From the NCBI RefSeq assembly GCF_022811525.1, contig NZ_CP063982.1:1240001-1304000 (forward strand): a DNA stretch of 64,000 nucleotides, in the 5' to 3' direction. A program made the translations under genes and the position numbers. This DNA is from Orrella daihaiensis (GTDB lineage Bacteria; Pseudomonadota; Gammaproteobacteria; Burkholderiales; Burkholderiaceae_B). Shown one piece after another: positions 1 to 8,906 of the stretch; the first letter of the stretch is position 1, and every line of letters begins with the position of its first letter. Below the pieces are notes generated by a model. It saw nothing but the letters and a program-made list of their open reading frames with translations. It had not been told where the DNA came from and searched no databases.

Positions 1-1
1 C

Positions 2-1534
2 ACCTCTCAGCCCCTGGCCTCCCAGGCTGGTGCAGCTGCGTTCGCGCGCGGTGGTAATGCCATCGATGCAGTCTTGGCCGCAGCGATCACGTTGACCGTG
101 GTTGAACCCGTCATGAACGGGATTGGTGGTGATGCGTTTGCCATTTTGTGGGATGGCAAACAGTTGCACGGCATGAATGGTTGTGGTCGTGCGCCAGCGG
201 GTTGGACACCCGAGCGTTTCAAGAGCTTGAAGGCTATGCCCAAGCAAGGCTGGGAGACGGTCACTGTGCCTGGCCAAGTGGCAGCGTGGGCGGACTTGTC
301 AGAGCGATTTGGTGCGTTACCGTTTGAAGATCTGTTTGTCGATGCGATTCGCCATGCGATGGACGGATTCCCGGTCTCGCCCGTGATTGCCAAGCAATGG
401 CATCAGGCCACCATTGATTTGGGCCACGAGCCAGGGTTCGCCGCATTCATGCCGCAGGGGCGGGCACCTAAAGCGGGTGAGATTTGGCGTTTTGCGGATC
501 AGGCCGTGACGCTGCGTGAGATCGCCCGCACGCGAGGCCGTTCCTTTTATGAAGGTCGGCTGGCCCAACAGATAACGGCTTTCGCGAAAGAATGTGGTGC
601 ATCTTTGACGCTGGATGACTTGGCTGGACAACAAACGCAATGGGTGCAGCCGATCGGCCAAACCTATCATGATGTGACCGTCCACGAAATCCCGCCCAAT
701 GGTCAGGGCATCGCCGCTTTGATTGCGCTTGGCATTTTGAAGCACCTGCCCTATGAGCAGACCAAGCCTGGATCGGCTGAACGGGCACACCTTGAAATCG
801 AGGTCATGCGTCTGGCGTTTGCAGACCTGTATGCTCATGTTGGGGATCCTGATCACATGCGCATGAGTTCAGAGGATCTACTCAATGATGCATATTTGAA
901 GCAGCGTGCCAGTCTTGTCGACCCGAACAAAGCAGGGCAGTATCCTTCTGGCCAGCCTGGCTCTGGTGGCACGGTCTATTTGTGTGCAGCAGACGCACAA
1001 GGCCGGATGATTTCTTATATTCAATCCAACTTCAAGGGGTTTGGTTCCGGCGTGGTTGTACCAGGGACCGGTATTTCGCTACACAACCGGGGCATGGCGT
1101 TTAGCCTTGAGCCAGGTCACCCGAATCAGGTCGCTCCCGGCAAACGACCGCTGCACTCTATCATTCCAGCCTTTATGACCCGTGATGGCAAGCCTTTAAT
1201 GGCATTTGGGGTGATGGGTGGCAACATGCAGGCCCAAGGACACTTGCAGGTGACTTTGCGGTGTGCCGTTGAAGGATTGAATCCGCAGGCGGCGTCAGAT
1301 GCGCCTCGTTGGCGTATTAATGATGTTGGTGAGCTGATCATGGAGGCCGAATGGCCAGCGTCAGTCATCGAGCAGCTCAAAACCATGGGCCATAACCCCA
1401 AAGTGCAACCTAATAACAGCATCGATTTCGGGAGTGCCCAATTGATTGCGCAGTTGCCTTCACATGCTGGCGAGACCGTGGCTTACGTGGGTGGTTCAGA
1501 TACGCGACGCGACGGTCAAGTCATTGGTTATTGA
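2..1534 (+). CDS. gamma-glutamyltransferase-family Ntn-hydrolase (5'-truncated by window edge)
   Basis: The frame is open from base 2, and the first residues already match the family N-terminus (AGAAAFARGGNAIDAVLAAA, then VVEPVMNGIGGDAFAI), so only a short N-terminal piece is missing. The family is made as one chain that cleaves itself before a threonine; here that Thr is probably the one in GSGGTVYLCAAD (codon 971-973). The C-terminal part keeps the PLHSIIPAFM and GVMGGNMQAQGH motifs of the small subunit. No signal peptide is visible in the part present. The short product and the amidase directly downstream resemble cytoplasmic members that cleave amides such as oxamate (HpxW-like) more than periplasmic glutathione-degrading GGT. 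The family is clear; the substrate is inferred. Confidence 0.85.
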   Translation, partial: TSQPLASQAGAAAFARGGNAIDAVLAAAITLTVVEPVMNGIGGDAFAILWDGKQLHGMNGCGRAPAGWTPERFKSLKAMPKQGWETVTVPGQVAAWADLSERFGALPFEDLFVDAIRHAMDGFPVSPVIAKQWHQATIDLGHEPGFAAFMPQGRAPKAGEIWRFADQAVTLREIARTRGRSFYEGRLAQQITAFAKECGASLTLDDLAGQQTQWVQPIGQTYHDVTVHEIPPNGQGIAALIALGILKHLPYEQTKPGSAERAHLEIEVMRLAFADLYAHVGDPDHMRMSSEDLLNDAYLKQRASLVDPNKAGQYPSGQPGSGGTVYLCAADAQGRMISYIQSNFKGFGSGVVVPGTGISLHNRGMAFSLEPGHPNQVAPGKRPLHSIIPAFMTRDGKPLMAFGVMGGNMQAQGHLQVTLRCAVEGLNPQAASDAPRWRINDVGELIMEAEWPASVIEQLKTMGHNPKVQPNNSIDFGSAQLIAQLPSHAGETVAYVGGSDTRRDGQVIGY

Positions 1535-1563
1535 AAACCAAAGGCATCAGGAGCTCAGCGGCA

Positions 1564-2775
1564 ATGATTTCTTCAACACGCGCCTTCGACATTGATGATA
1601 CAGCGAAGGCTTGGGTTAGCCATGGCAAGTTTGTCATCGATGGTGCTTCCCATGGACCGTTAAGTGGTCTGACGTTTGCTGTCAAAGACATCTATGACGT
1701 TGCGGGTTGGCCGACCGGGTTTGGTAACCCTGTCTGGTTACAGACCCATGCGCCAGCCACGCTCACAAGCCCGATGGTGCAGTCACTGCTTGATGCAGGT
1801 GCAACACTCAAAGGCAAAGTGATTACCGATGAGCTGACCTACAGTTTAAATGGTGACAACATTCATGACGGTACGCCGCTCAATGCCAATGCGCCAGACT
1901 GTGTGCCCGGCGGTTCTTCAAGCGGTTCTGCAGCGGCAGTCGCTGCAGGGTTGGTTGATTTTGCCTTGGGTAGTGACACGGGTGGCTCTACCCGGGTGCC
2001 AGCGAGCTATTGCGGTATCTGGGGCTTGCGTTCCACCCACGGGTGCTTGCCAACGGTTGGGGTTTTGCCCTTGCAACCATCGTTTGATACCTTGACTTGG
2101 CTTGCGCAAGATATTGATGTGTTTGAGAAAGTCGGTGAGGTGTTGTTGCCGGCTACGCAGCATCCGTTGAAGAAGGTTTTGCATTGGCAAGATTTATGGG
2201 ACATGGCTGAGGCTGAACTGAAGCCTGGTTTGGCGCAGGTGCAAAGCGTCTTGTCTGCGCTTTTAGGCGTGCAACCCGAGTCCCAGGATCTATTGCCAGT
2301 CGGGCAGACTTTAGAAGATTGGCGCCGTGCTTATCATGTGGCAAGTGCCAGAGAATCGTGGATGGTTCACGGTGCCTGGATTGATCAATATAAGCCTGCA
2401 ATGGGGCAGGCAATTGCGGATCGATTCAAATTTGCATCGACTGTGACCGAGGCGGTTGCCAAAAATGCCTGGGCCGACATTGAGATGGTCAAGCAACGCG
2501 TGCAACAGTTGGTGGCTGAGCACGGGGTGGTGGTGTTGCCTTCGTCGGCCAGTACCGCGCCTAGGCTCGATGCTGCTCTTGCATCGGTCGATGACGTGCG
2601 CATGCGTACCATGCGCATCACTTGCGTGGCTGGACTTTCAGGCTTGCCGCAGATCAGCATTCCGATGCGCACTGCAAGTGGTAAACCATACGGCGTCTCT
2701 TTGCTTGGTCCCAAGGGCAGTGATCTGGCGCTACTTCGTTTGGCGGGCGCTGTATATGGTGGGCTCGCTCGGTAG
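1564..2775 (+). CDS. amidase (amidase-signature family)
   Basis: An amidase-signature hydrolase of about 403 residues. All three catalytic elements are visible: the lysine in FAVKDIYD, the cis-serine in the glycine/serine-rich GGSSSGSAAAVA, and the nucleophile serine in GSDTGGSTRVPA. The frame is open from a TTG at 1531 that overlaps the upstream stop, but the ATG at 1564 has AGGAG at 1549-1553 ten bases before it, so I take 1564. It follows the GGT-like gene with almost no gap, so the two are probably co-transcribed and act on related amides. AtzE/HpxX-like amidases occur beside such enzymes, which fits nitrogen scavenging from small amides. The substrate cannot be read from sequence. Confidence 0.88.
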   Translation: MISSTRAFDIDDTAKAWVSHGKFVIDGASHGPLSGLTFAVKDIYDVAGWPTGFGNPVWLQTHAPATLTSPMVQSLLDAGATLKGKVITDELTYSLNGDNIHDGTPLNANAPDCVPGGSSSGSAAAVAAGLVDFALGSDTGGSTRVPASYCGIWGLRSTHGCLPTVGVLPLQPSFDTLTWLAQDIDVFEKVGEVLLPATQHPLKKVLHWQDLWDMAEAELKPGLAQVQSVLSALLGVQPESQDLLPVGQTLEDWRRAYHVASARESWMVHGAWIDQYKPAMGQAIADRFKFASTVTEAVAKNAWADIEMVKQRVQQLVAEHGVVVLPSSASTAPRLDAALASVDDVRMRTMRITCVAGLSGLPQISIPMRTASGKPYGVSLLGPKGSDLALLRLAGAVYGGLAR

Positions 2776-2843
2776 TTTGTTTTAAAACCACTTAGCTCAT
2801 GCTGTCCGCTAGAATCATTTGTTAATTTTTTAAGGACTGATCA

Positions 2844-3542
2844 ATGTCAGATTACGTATTTGCCCCGCCTGCTGTGGTTTCGATTCCTGTGATTGGTAGC
2901 AGTCAGCAGTTTCCTGTGCGCCGGGTGTTTTGTGTGGGACGCAACTATGCCGAACATGCCAAGGAAATGGGTTTTACCGGTCGTGAGGATCCTTTCTTTT
3001 TCTGTAAGCCCGCTGATGCGCTGGTGATTGTGCCTGATGGCACCACTGGCAAGATTCACTATCCGTCCAAGACCGCGAATCTGCATTATGAGATGGAGTT
3101 GGTCGTGGCTTTGGGTAGTGGCGGCAAAGACATTCCGGTTGATCGTGCGGCATCCTGCATCTTTGGGTATGCACTTGGCCTGGATATGACACGCCGTGAC
3201 CTGCAAGGTGAAGCCAAAAAGCAGGGGCGACCCTGGGAAGTTGGCAAAGCATTTGATGAGAGTGGTCCGATTGGTCCTATCCATCCCGTCACAAAAACGG
3301 GCATTCTGAATGCTGGTCAGATCTCTCTGGAAGTTAATGGCGCGGTCAAACAAAACAGTGATCTGGACCAACTCATCTGGAACATCCCGGAAAGCATCTC
3401 TTACCTTTCAGGACTGTTTGAATTAAGAGCAGGGGACTTGATTTTTACCGGAACGCCAGAAGGCGTGGGTGCTGTAGTTGCCGGAGACAAAATGGTTGGC
3501 CGATTTGCAGGGCTTGGTCAATTGAATGTTGAGGTGGTTTGA
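2844..3542 (+). CDS. fumarylacetoacetate hydrolase family protein (fumarylpyruvate hydrolase-like)
   Basis: A 232-residue single-domain FAH-fold protein. It begins its core with VFCVGRNYAEHAKEMG, has the metal-binding carboxylates of HYEMELVVALG and the following GLDMTRRDLQ, and ends with the FTGTPEGVGAV motif. Length and motifs fit fumarylpyruvate or acylpyruvate hydrolases that cleave C-C bonds of diketo acids in aromatic (gentisate-type) breakdown. No ring-cleavage genes are nearby, so the pathway is inferred. The ATG is preceded by TAAGGACTGATCA, a good ribosome site. It is convergent with a second, more distant FAH protein at 3641-4498, and a strong hairpin lies between them. Confidence 0.85.
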   Translation: MSDYVFAPPAVVSIPVIGSSQQFPVRRVFCVGRNYAEHAKEMGFTGREDPFFFCKPADALVIVPDGTTGKIHYPSKTANLHYEMELVVALGSGGKDIPVDRAASCIFGYALGLDMTRRDLQGEAKKQGRPWEVGKAFDESGPIGPIHPVTKTGILNAGQISLEVNGAVKQNSDLDQLIWNIPESISYLSGLFELRAGDLIFTGTPEGVGAVVAGDKMVGRFAGLGQLNVEVV

Positions 3543-3588
3543 GTTCGAGCTTGAGCTCGACTGCTCGGCACGTCACTCAGGGTGTAAG

Positions 3589-3619
3589 GCATGGGCGGTG
3601 TCAGAGCCACCGCCCATGC
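3589..3619. terminator. perfect 12-bp hairpin between convergent FAH genes
   Basis: GCATGGGCGGTG (3589-3600) pairs perfectly with CACCGCCCATGC (3608-3619) around a 7-base loop. It lies between two convergent genes. There is no long T-run on either side, so it is terminator-like by position and stability rather than a textbook intrinsic terminator. Confidence 0.55.
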
Positions 3620-3640
3620 TACGTGTAGTCGAGTACAGCG

Positions 3641-4498
3641 TTACTTCTGTTTCTTGTACGCCACCACTTGCTGGCGCTGTTGACCCAAGCCTTCGATCCC
3701 TAAGGTCATGACATCGCCAGCTTTCAGGAATACGGGTTTGGGTTTGACGCCCATGCCCACACCCGGTGGCGTGCCCGTGGTGATAATGTCGCCGGGCATC
3801 AAGGTCATGAACTGGCTGGCGTAGCTGATGATCGTCGCCACATCAAAAATCATGGTTTTAGTGTTGCCATCTTGGTAGCGCTTACCGTTCAGATCAAACC
3901 ACATATCGAGTCGCTGTGGATTCTTGATCTCATCAGCAGTGACCAGCCAAGGGCCTACCGGGCCAAACGTATCACAGCCTTTGCCTTTATCCCATGTGCC
4001 GCCACGCTCCAGCTGATACTCACGCTCAGAGATATCGTTGACCACGCAGTAGCCGGCCACATGTTTGAGCGCATCTTTTTTGCTGACGTATTGGCACTTG
4101 CTGCCAATGACCACGCCCAACTCCACTTCCCAGTCAGATTTCACTGACCCCTTGGGCAGCATGACTTGATCATTGGGGCCACTCAAGCTCGAAGTTGACT
4201 TCAGAAACATGATCGGCTCTTTGGGGATCGGCATACCCGCTTCTTTGGCGTGGTCCGAGTAGTTCAGCCCGATCCCTAAAAATTTACCCACACCTGTTAG
4301 CGGCACGCCCATGCGTGGGCGACCTTTGACCAGGGGTAGCGACTCGGGTTTGATTTTGGCGATCTTGGCCAAGCCCGCGGGCGATAGTTCAGCCGGACCG
4401 ATATCCTTGATTTTCTTGGAAAGGTCACGCAGCTTGCCATCGGCATCAATCAAACCAGGCTTTTCTTTGCCAGGGGCGCCATATCGAACGAGTTTCAC
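3641..4498 (-). CDS. fumarylacetoacetate hydrolase family protein (ureidoglycolate lyase / diketo-deoxy-sugar-acid hydrolase type)
   Basis: A 285-residue two-part FAH-family protein. It has the N-terminal cap (MKLVRYGAPGKEKPGLIDAD) and then the FAH core: IGLNYSDHAKEAG, WEVELGVVIG for metal binding, and ITTGTPPGVGMG. Proteins of this length are usually annotated ureidoglycolate lyase or 2,4-diketo-3-deoxy-L-fuconate hydrolase, and sequence alone does not separate these. The start is a GTG at 4498 with a strong AAGGAG five bases upstream; no ATG fits better. It appears monocistronic, convergent with the other FAH gene and divergent from the HMG-CoA lyase gene. Confidence 0.85.
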   Translation of the reverse strand: MKLVRYGAPGKEKPGLIDADGKLRDLSKKIKDIGPAELSPAGLAKIAKIKPESLPLVKGRPRMGVPLTGVGKFLGIGLNYSDHAKEAGMPIPKEPIMFLKSTSSLSGPNDQVMLPKGSVKSDWEVELGVVIGSKCQYVSKKDALKHVAGYCVVNDISEREYQLERGGTWDKGKGCDTFGPVGPWLVTADEIKNPQRLDMWFDLNGKRYQDGNTKTMIFDVATIISYASQFMTLMPGDIITTGTPPGVGMGVKPKPVFLKAGDVMTLGIEGLGQQRQQVVAYKKQK

Positions 4499-4731
4499 GA
4501 GATCTCCTTACGTTTGAATAAAAACTTGCTGACTCAAAAGTCACAGCCGACAGTCTTGTCTGTGGCTGCTCATGAGTTAAGGATGATGTTACAGCGCGCA
4601 CTCACTCTGAAGTGATGCTCAAACGTCGTTCGGGTGCTTGCCAAAGCGGCATTCATGCTGCAGTGCGGAACAACTTATTCGGGAAAACCCCTAAAATAGA
4701 ACATTAAGTATTTTTATTCGGAGATGCTTGC

Positions 4732-5718
4732 ATGGCCAAACCTCGCATATACATGCACGATGTATCACCGCGTGACGGGTTTCAAAACGAGGCAGTATTC
4801 ATTGAAACTGCGGACAAAATTGCGTTCATCAATCAATTGAGTCAGTGTGGTTTCGCCAAGATCGAAGCGACATCATTCACCTCGCCCAAAGCTATTCCAG
4901 CGCTGCGGGATGCCGAAGTCGTCATGCATGAGATCGAGCGTGTCGCCGGCGTTGAATATACGGTGCTGATTCCCAACGTCAGGGGTGCTGAGCGTGCGCT
5001 CGCCTGTGGCATTGATGAAGCGAATCTGGTGATGTCGGTCAGTGAAACCCACAACCGTGCCAACCTTCGCATGACGCGCGAGCAGTCCATGGCGCAACTC
5101 GGTCAAATCATCGAAGTGTTGCAGCAGCAAACACTTGCCAAGCCGGTGGCTGTCAATGTGTCACTATCGACCACGTTCGGTTGTCCGATGGAGGGTGATA
5201 TCGCTGAGGCTGAGGTTTTAAAGCTGATTGACAACTTTGCACGCCAAGGTGTCAGACGTATTACCCTGTGTGACACCACCGGCATGGCATTTCCGTCTCA
5301 GGTGCGTCGCTTGTGTCGCAAGGCCAAAGCCAACTATCCAGAAGTGACATTCACATTGCACTTTCACAACACACGAGGCTTGGCTCAATCCAATGTGCTG
5401 GCCGCCATTGATGCTGGCATTGATCGGTTTGACGCAGCCCTTGGCGGTATCGGTGGTTGTCCGTATGCCCCTGGCGCTAGCGGCAACGCTTGCACCGAGG
5501 AAGTGGTTCACATGCTCGAGCTTGAAGGTTTTGATACTGGCATTGACCTGCAAAAACTCTTGCAGGTGGGTGCCGTTTTACCGAGCCTTGTTCAACACGA
5601 CGTGCCAAGCCAGATTTTGAAGGCGGGTCATCGATTGACCACCCATCCGGCTCCCGCTTACGTGCAGGAGACCGGTCAACCTAAACCTAAAGACGCAGCG
5701 GTTGGGGTAATCGCCTAG
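4732..5718 (+). CDS. hydroxymethylglutaryl-CoA lyase
   Basis: A 328-residue TIM-barrel enzyme of the HMGL-like family, cleaving HMG-CoA to acetyl-CoA and acetoacetate at the end of leucine breakdown. Visible signatures are DVSPRDGFQNE at the N-terminus (catalytic Arg and metal Asp), the metal-binding HFHNTRGLA, and the lyase loop GGIGGCPYAPGASGN with the catalytic Cys. Length is normal. The ATG at 4732 follows a GGAG-type site. Hydroxymethylglutaryl-CoA lyases and acylpyruvate hydrolases both feed acyl-CoA catabolism, but no other leucine genes are adjacent. The stop lies only 12 bases from the convergent Lon-N gene. Confidence 0.92.
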   Translation: MAKPRIYMHDVSPRDGFQNEAVFIETADKIAFINQLSQCGFAKIEATSFTSPKAIPALRDAEVVMHEIERVAGVEYTVLIPNVRGAERALACGIDEANLVMSVSETHNRANLRMTREQSMAQLGQIIEVLQQQTLAKPVAVNVSLSTTFGCPMEGDIAEAEVLKLIDNFARQGVRRITLCDTTGMAFPSQVRRLCRKAKANYPEVTFTLHFHNTRGLAQSNVLAAIDAGIDRFDAALGGIGGCPYAPGASGNACTEEVVHMLELEGFDTGIDLQKLLQVGAVLPSLVQHDVPSQILKAGHRLTTHPAPAYVQETGQPKPKDAAVGVIA

Positions 5719-5730
5719 GCGGATACCAAC

Positions 5731-6330
5731 TCAACTCAGCAGCAACTTGACCTTGGTTAGTCTGGCCAGCGGATCCTCTTCAGACAGCAGGTCAACTTTG
5801 ATCACGGTGTCGATGTTCAGCAGTGTGGCCCATTGGTTGGCAACCCAGCCGCACTCATCGAGTCGATAGGGGCGAGTCAGTGGTAGCTGCTTTTCCAAGC
5901 CTTGCTTCTGGGCGTCAGCGATCAGTGCCCCGAGTTTGTCTGCCAGTGGCTGCAAATCTGGCGGGATATCGACCGCCATGTCTTCGTCGAGCAAGCTGAC
6001 GCGGCCATGCCAAAGTCCGTAGGCGCCGCGTTCACTAGCCTCGATATGGAACCGCTTGCCGCCGGTGGTGTCGATCATCAGAAGTCCGGGCTGAACCTCA
6101 ATCAGATCGGTCAGGTGCGCCAGACACCCGATCGAGTAAGTGGACTCATCAACACCCGGTCTTTGCACTTCTCCGCCTGCGCGCAGGGCCACCACACCAA
6201 AAGGCTCACTGTCCTTTTGACATTGCTTGATCATGTGCAAGTAACGTACCTCGAAGATACGCAATGGCATCCTGCTGTCGGGAAACAGCGGTGAGGACAA
6301 GGGGAACAGTGGAATATTGACAGTCGGCAA
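5731..6330 (-). CDS. LON peptidase substrate-binding domain protein
   Basis: A 199-residue stand-alone Lon N-terminal (PUA-like) domain. The N-terminus VNIPLFPLSSPLFPDSRMPLRIFEVRYLHMI is typical of the family (written in parts: VNIPLFPLSS, then LRIFEVRYLHMI). There is no ATPase or serine-lysine protease domain, so this is not Lon itself. Such small proteins are common in Burkholderiales and are thought to bind unfolded or regulatory substrates; the actual role is unknown. It is convergent with the HMG-CoA lyase gene. Confidence 0.88.
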   Translation of the reverse strand: MPTVNIPLFPLSSPLFPDSRMPLRIFEVRYLHMIKQCQKDSEPFGVVALRAGGEVQRPGVDESTYSIGCLAHLTDLIEVQPGLLMIDTTGGKRFHIEASERGAYGLWHGRVSLLDEDMAVDIPPDLQPLADKLGALIADAQKQGLEKQLPLTRPYRLDECGWVANQWATLLNIDTVIKVDLLSEEDPLARLTKVKLLLS

Positions 6331-6516
6331 TCAAGAGCTCCGTGAACCAGGTGAAGTATGAGGGTTTGAGTGGTGACAGTCAAAGTATCACAGTGGCTAT
6401 GGTTCTCTGCTGGCAGGGGTCATGATCAAGGTCGAGGGCTCGCCACGATTTCTCGGGCGACCGGGTATGTTTTGGGTGAGGACTTGGCGAATGATTCGAT
6501 AATGATTCAAAAGAAT

Positions 6517-6567
6517 CCATAATAAATACTTATATTTTCCATAATTCTTGATAAAATTTTCCATAAT
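6517..6567. repeat. 22-bp phased direct repeats (three CCATAAT iterons) upstream of DUF4143 ATPase
   Basis: CCATAAT begins at 6517, 6539 and 6561, exactly 22 bases (two helical turns) apart. The first two units share a T-rich tail ending in TATTTT/AATTTT. Just before them ATGATTC occurs at 6491 and 6502, 11 bases apart. The tract is AT-rich and lies 57 bases before the ATPase start, so it may bind a regulator on one face of the helix. No protein is known to bind it. The rest of 6331-6623 shows no gene I can support. Confidence 0.5.
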
Positions 6568-6623
6568 TTTTGGGCTTGATAGATAAACTGCCCTAAAAAA
6601 ACGCATAACAGTCAGGAGAACCC

Positions 6624-7871
6624 GTGTTTACACGCGCGATCACACCTCGTATTGAAGCGGCGCTTTCCGATACGCCAGTTGTCCTATTGCTCGGTCCAAG
6701 GCAGGCCGGTAAAACGACGCTCGTGCGGCAACTCGCTAGAGCAGACATGCAGTACATCACACTGGATGATGAGACCACGCGACTGTCCGTTCAGGACGAT
6801 CCTGTTGGCCTAATACGCAGTCTTGATCGAGCCGTAATCGACGAAGTGCAGCGGGTGCCTGAGCTTGTACTCGCGATAAAAAAGGCGGTCGATGAGGATC
6901 GACGACCTGGAAGGTTCTTGTTGACTGGCTCTGCCAATTTGATGACATTGCCGACCGTTGCAGATTCATTAGCCGGAAGAATGGAAACCCAGCAGTTGTT
7001 GCCATTGTCTCAGGCTGAAATCCGTCAGCATGGAGATCAACTGCCGTTTGATAATTGGGTGCAATCGGCATTCAGTGGCAAGGTGTTGGAATCGACGGAC
7101 CTTGTGCTTGGGCAGCAGCTAGCAGACCTGGTGATTAAAGGCGGTTATCCAGAGGCCTTGACACGTGGTAACGATGATCGTCGTGCTCAGTGGGCGCGCG
7201 CGTATATTGACTCTATCTTGGTTCGTGATGTTGCCGATCTTGCGCAGGTCGATAAGCTAGACAAAATGCCCAGGCTGTTCGAGGCATTGGCACATACGGC
7301 CGGTCAGATGACCAATTATGCAAAGCTTGGTGGTCAAGTTGGTTTGGACACTAAAACAGCGAATCGCTATGTCGGCATTTTTGAGCAGCTGTATTTGATT
7401 AGCCGCGTGCCCGTATGGGCCGTTAATCGGTTAAACCGGGTAGTGAAGACTCCAAAGCTACAGTTCATTGATTCTGGGCTTCTAGCAGCAATCTCAGAGT
7501 TTGGGCATGAGGAGCTTGCCCGAGACAAAACACGGTTTGGTGCTTTGCTAGAGACCTTTGTTTACTCTGAGCTACTAAAACACGTCAATAGCTCTTCACG
7601 ACGGTATCGGCTTTTTTACTACCGCGATGTGACGGGCACTGAAGTGGACATTGTTATAGAGAACGCGGCTGCAGAGGTTATAGGCATTGAGGTTAAAGCC
7701 TCTGCAACTGTGCGGCGCAAGGACTTAGATGGGTTACGCAAGTTTGCGGCCATTGCTGGTGATCGCTTTAAGCTAGGCGTTTTGCTCTATGACGGTGATC
7801 AAACCTTGCCATTTGGTGATGGCATTTGGGCCGCACCCATTTCAACGCTGTGGGGTCGCGGTTCGTCTTGA
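6624..7871 (+). CDS. AAA ATPase with C-terminal DUF4143 domain
   Basis: A 415-residue protein with an N-terminal P-loop (LLGPRQAGKTTL, about residues 23-34), a Walker B-like segment (RAVIDEVQRVPEL), a sensor-like LLTGSANL, and the DUF4143 C-terminal domain. That domain contains FYYRDVTGTEVDIVIE and EVKAS, which resemble the D-x-D/E-V-K core of PD-(D/E)XK nuclease folds. These proteins are widespread, often horizontally transferred, and of unknown function. The start is GTG 6624 with AGGAGA at 6614-6619. It is preceded by an AT-rich tract with phased repeats and stands alone on its strand. Confidence 0.88.
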   Translation: MFTRAITPRIEAALSDTPVVLLLGPRQAGKTTLVRQLARADMQYITLDDETTRLSVQDDPVGLIRSLDRAVIDEVQRVPELVLAIKKAVDEDRRPGRFLLTGSANLMTLPTVADSLAGRMETQQLLPLSQAEIRQHGDQLPFDNWVQSAFSGKVLESTDLVLGQQLADLVIKGGYPEALTRGNDDRRAQWARAYIDSILVRDVADLAQVDKLDKMPRLFEALAHTAGQMTNYAKLGGQVGLDTKTANRYVGIFEQLYLISRVPVWAVNRLNRVVKTPKLQFIDSGLLAAISEFGHEELARDKTRFGALLETFVYSELLKHVNSSSRRYRLFYYRDVTGTEVDIVIENAAAEVIGIEVKASATVRRKDLDGLRKFAAIAGDRFKLGVLLYDGDQTLPFGDGIWAAPISTLWGRGSS

Positions 7872-7966
7872 CTGACGTAGGACGTTAAAAAATGCCAGTT
7901 TTGCCCTGTTTTCCAGGAATGATCGCATTAGGTCTCTGAGCCCCTTTGTCGACCACTGGCGCCCGT

Positions 7967-8890
7967 TTACCTTAACAACAAGGTCGGCACCTGTGCGGCT
8001 TTGAGTAAATCGGTCGTGTGACTGCCCATAAATAATGATCGCCAGGGTGAGTGGGTATAAGCACCCATGACCAAGAGATCAATGCCCAGCGTGTGCACGC
8101 TCTGGGCAATCAGGGTCTGAAGATCACCGATGAGTAAATGTGTATCGACAGCAAGGCCTGCTTCATTCAGTTTGCGCTTGGCCTGCTCAAGCTGTTTGGA
8201 TGCATCTCTGGACGCTTTGTCTTTGACCGTCACGATAGAGCACCGGATACCTCGAAAGGCCGCGCTTGTAGCCACCATCTCCAAGCCCTTGCGGCTAGCA
8301 CTCCCACCGTCATAGGCAATCATCAGGTGTGAGACGGGCTTGAATTCATCGGTCACGGTCAGGATCGGGCACTTCATGGAGCGAACGACGCTCTCCAGGT
8401 TGCGACCGAGGTCTTGGTCGGCCGTGGGCGTTTTTGATGCTTCACCACGTCTACCCATGACCACCAAGGTGGTTTGGTTCTGACGCTCTAGCAAACTGTC
8501 AACCAGTGACCCGTGGCGCTGCCGTATGTCGATATGTAAAGGGGTTGGCAAAAGGTTTAATCCTTGAGCACGTTGCTTCAGCTCGTTTAAAAAGACGCGT
8601 CCTGTTTCGCGGGCTTGTCGGCTGCGCTGCTCGTCTTCGTCAACGATTTTCTTTAAAAGGTTATCCTGCTCGTTAAAGCCAATAGCACCGCTGTGGTCCT
8701 GGTCAGGACCAAGCTCAGGATGTCGATCGATGGCGTGCAACAACTCCAGTCCGGTATTCAAACGACCAGCGGCCCAGGCCGCGTAGTCCGTTACCGGTCT
8801 TGCGTAAGGAGATCGGTCAACGCAAGCCAGGACGATCGGTTTGATCGATGGGTGAGTAGTGGCGGTGGTCGGTGTGGTTTCAGTGTTCAT
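7967..8890 (-). CDS. tandem universal stress protein (UspA-like)
   Basis: A 307-residue cytoplasmic protein made of two UspA domains. The first begins IKPIVLACVDRSPYARPV and contains VVMGRRGE. The second begins VSHLMIAYDGGSASRKGLEM and ends DLLVMGAYTHSPWRSLFMGS, then VPTLLL, close to the Usp nucleotide-binding G-x2-G-x9-GS pattern. It lies 16 bases downstream of the SulP transporter gene on the same strand. SulP/Usp gene pairs are common in proteobacteria and suggest a stress- or energy-responsive partner of the transporter. Its exact role is not known. Confidence 0.9.
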   Translation of the reverse strand: MNTETTPTTATTHPSIKPIVLACVDRSPYARPVTDYAAWAAGRLNTGLELLHAIDRHPELGPDQDHSGAIGFNEQDNLLKKIVDEDEQRSRQARETGRVFLNELKQRAQGLNLLPTPLHIDIRQRHGSLVDSLLERQNQTTLVVMGRRGEASKTPTADQDLGRNLESVVRSMKCPILTVTDEFKPVSHLMIAYDGGSASRKGLEMVATSAAFRGIRCSIVTVKDKASRDASKQLEQAKRKLNEAGLAVDTHLLIGDLQTLIAQSVHTLGIDLLVMGAYTHSPWRSLFMGSHTTDLLKAAQVPTLLLR

Positions 8891-8906
8891 TGTGTTCTCT
8901 GATCTG

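Noticed and set aside
6397..6606. Minus-strand frame of 69 codons before the DUF4143 ATPase
   Set aside because: It lies in the AT-rich repeat tract, has no ribosome site or family resemblance, and its Lys/Asn/Tyr-rich text reflects the repeats.
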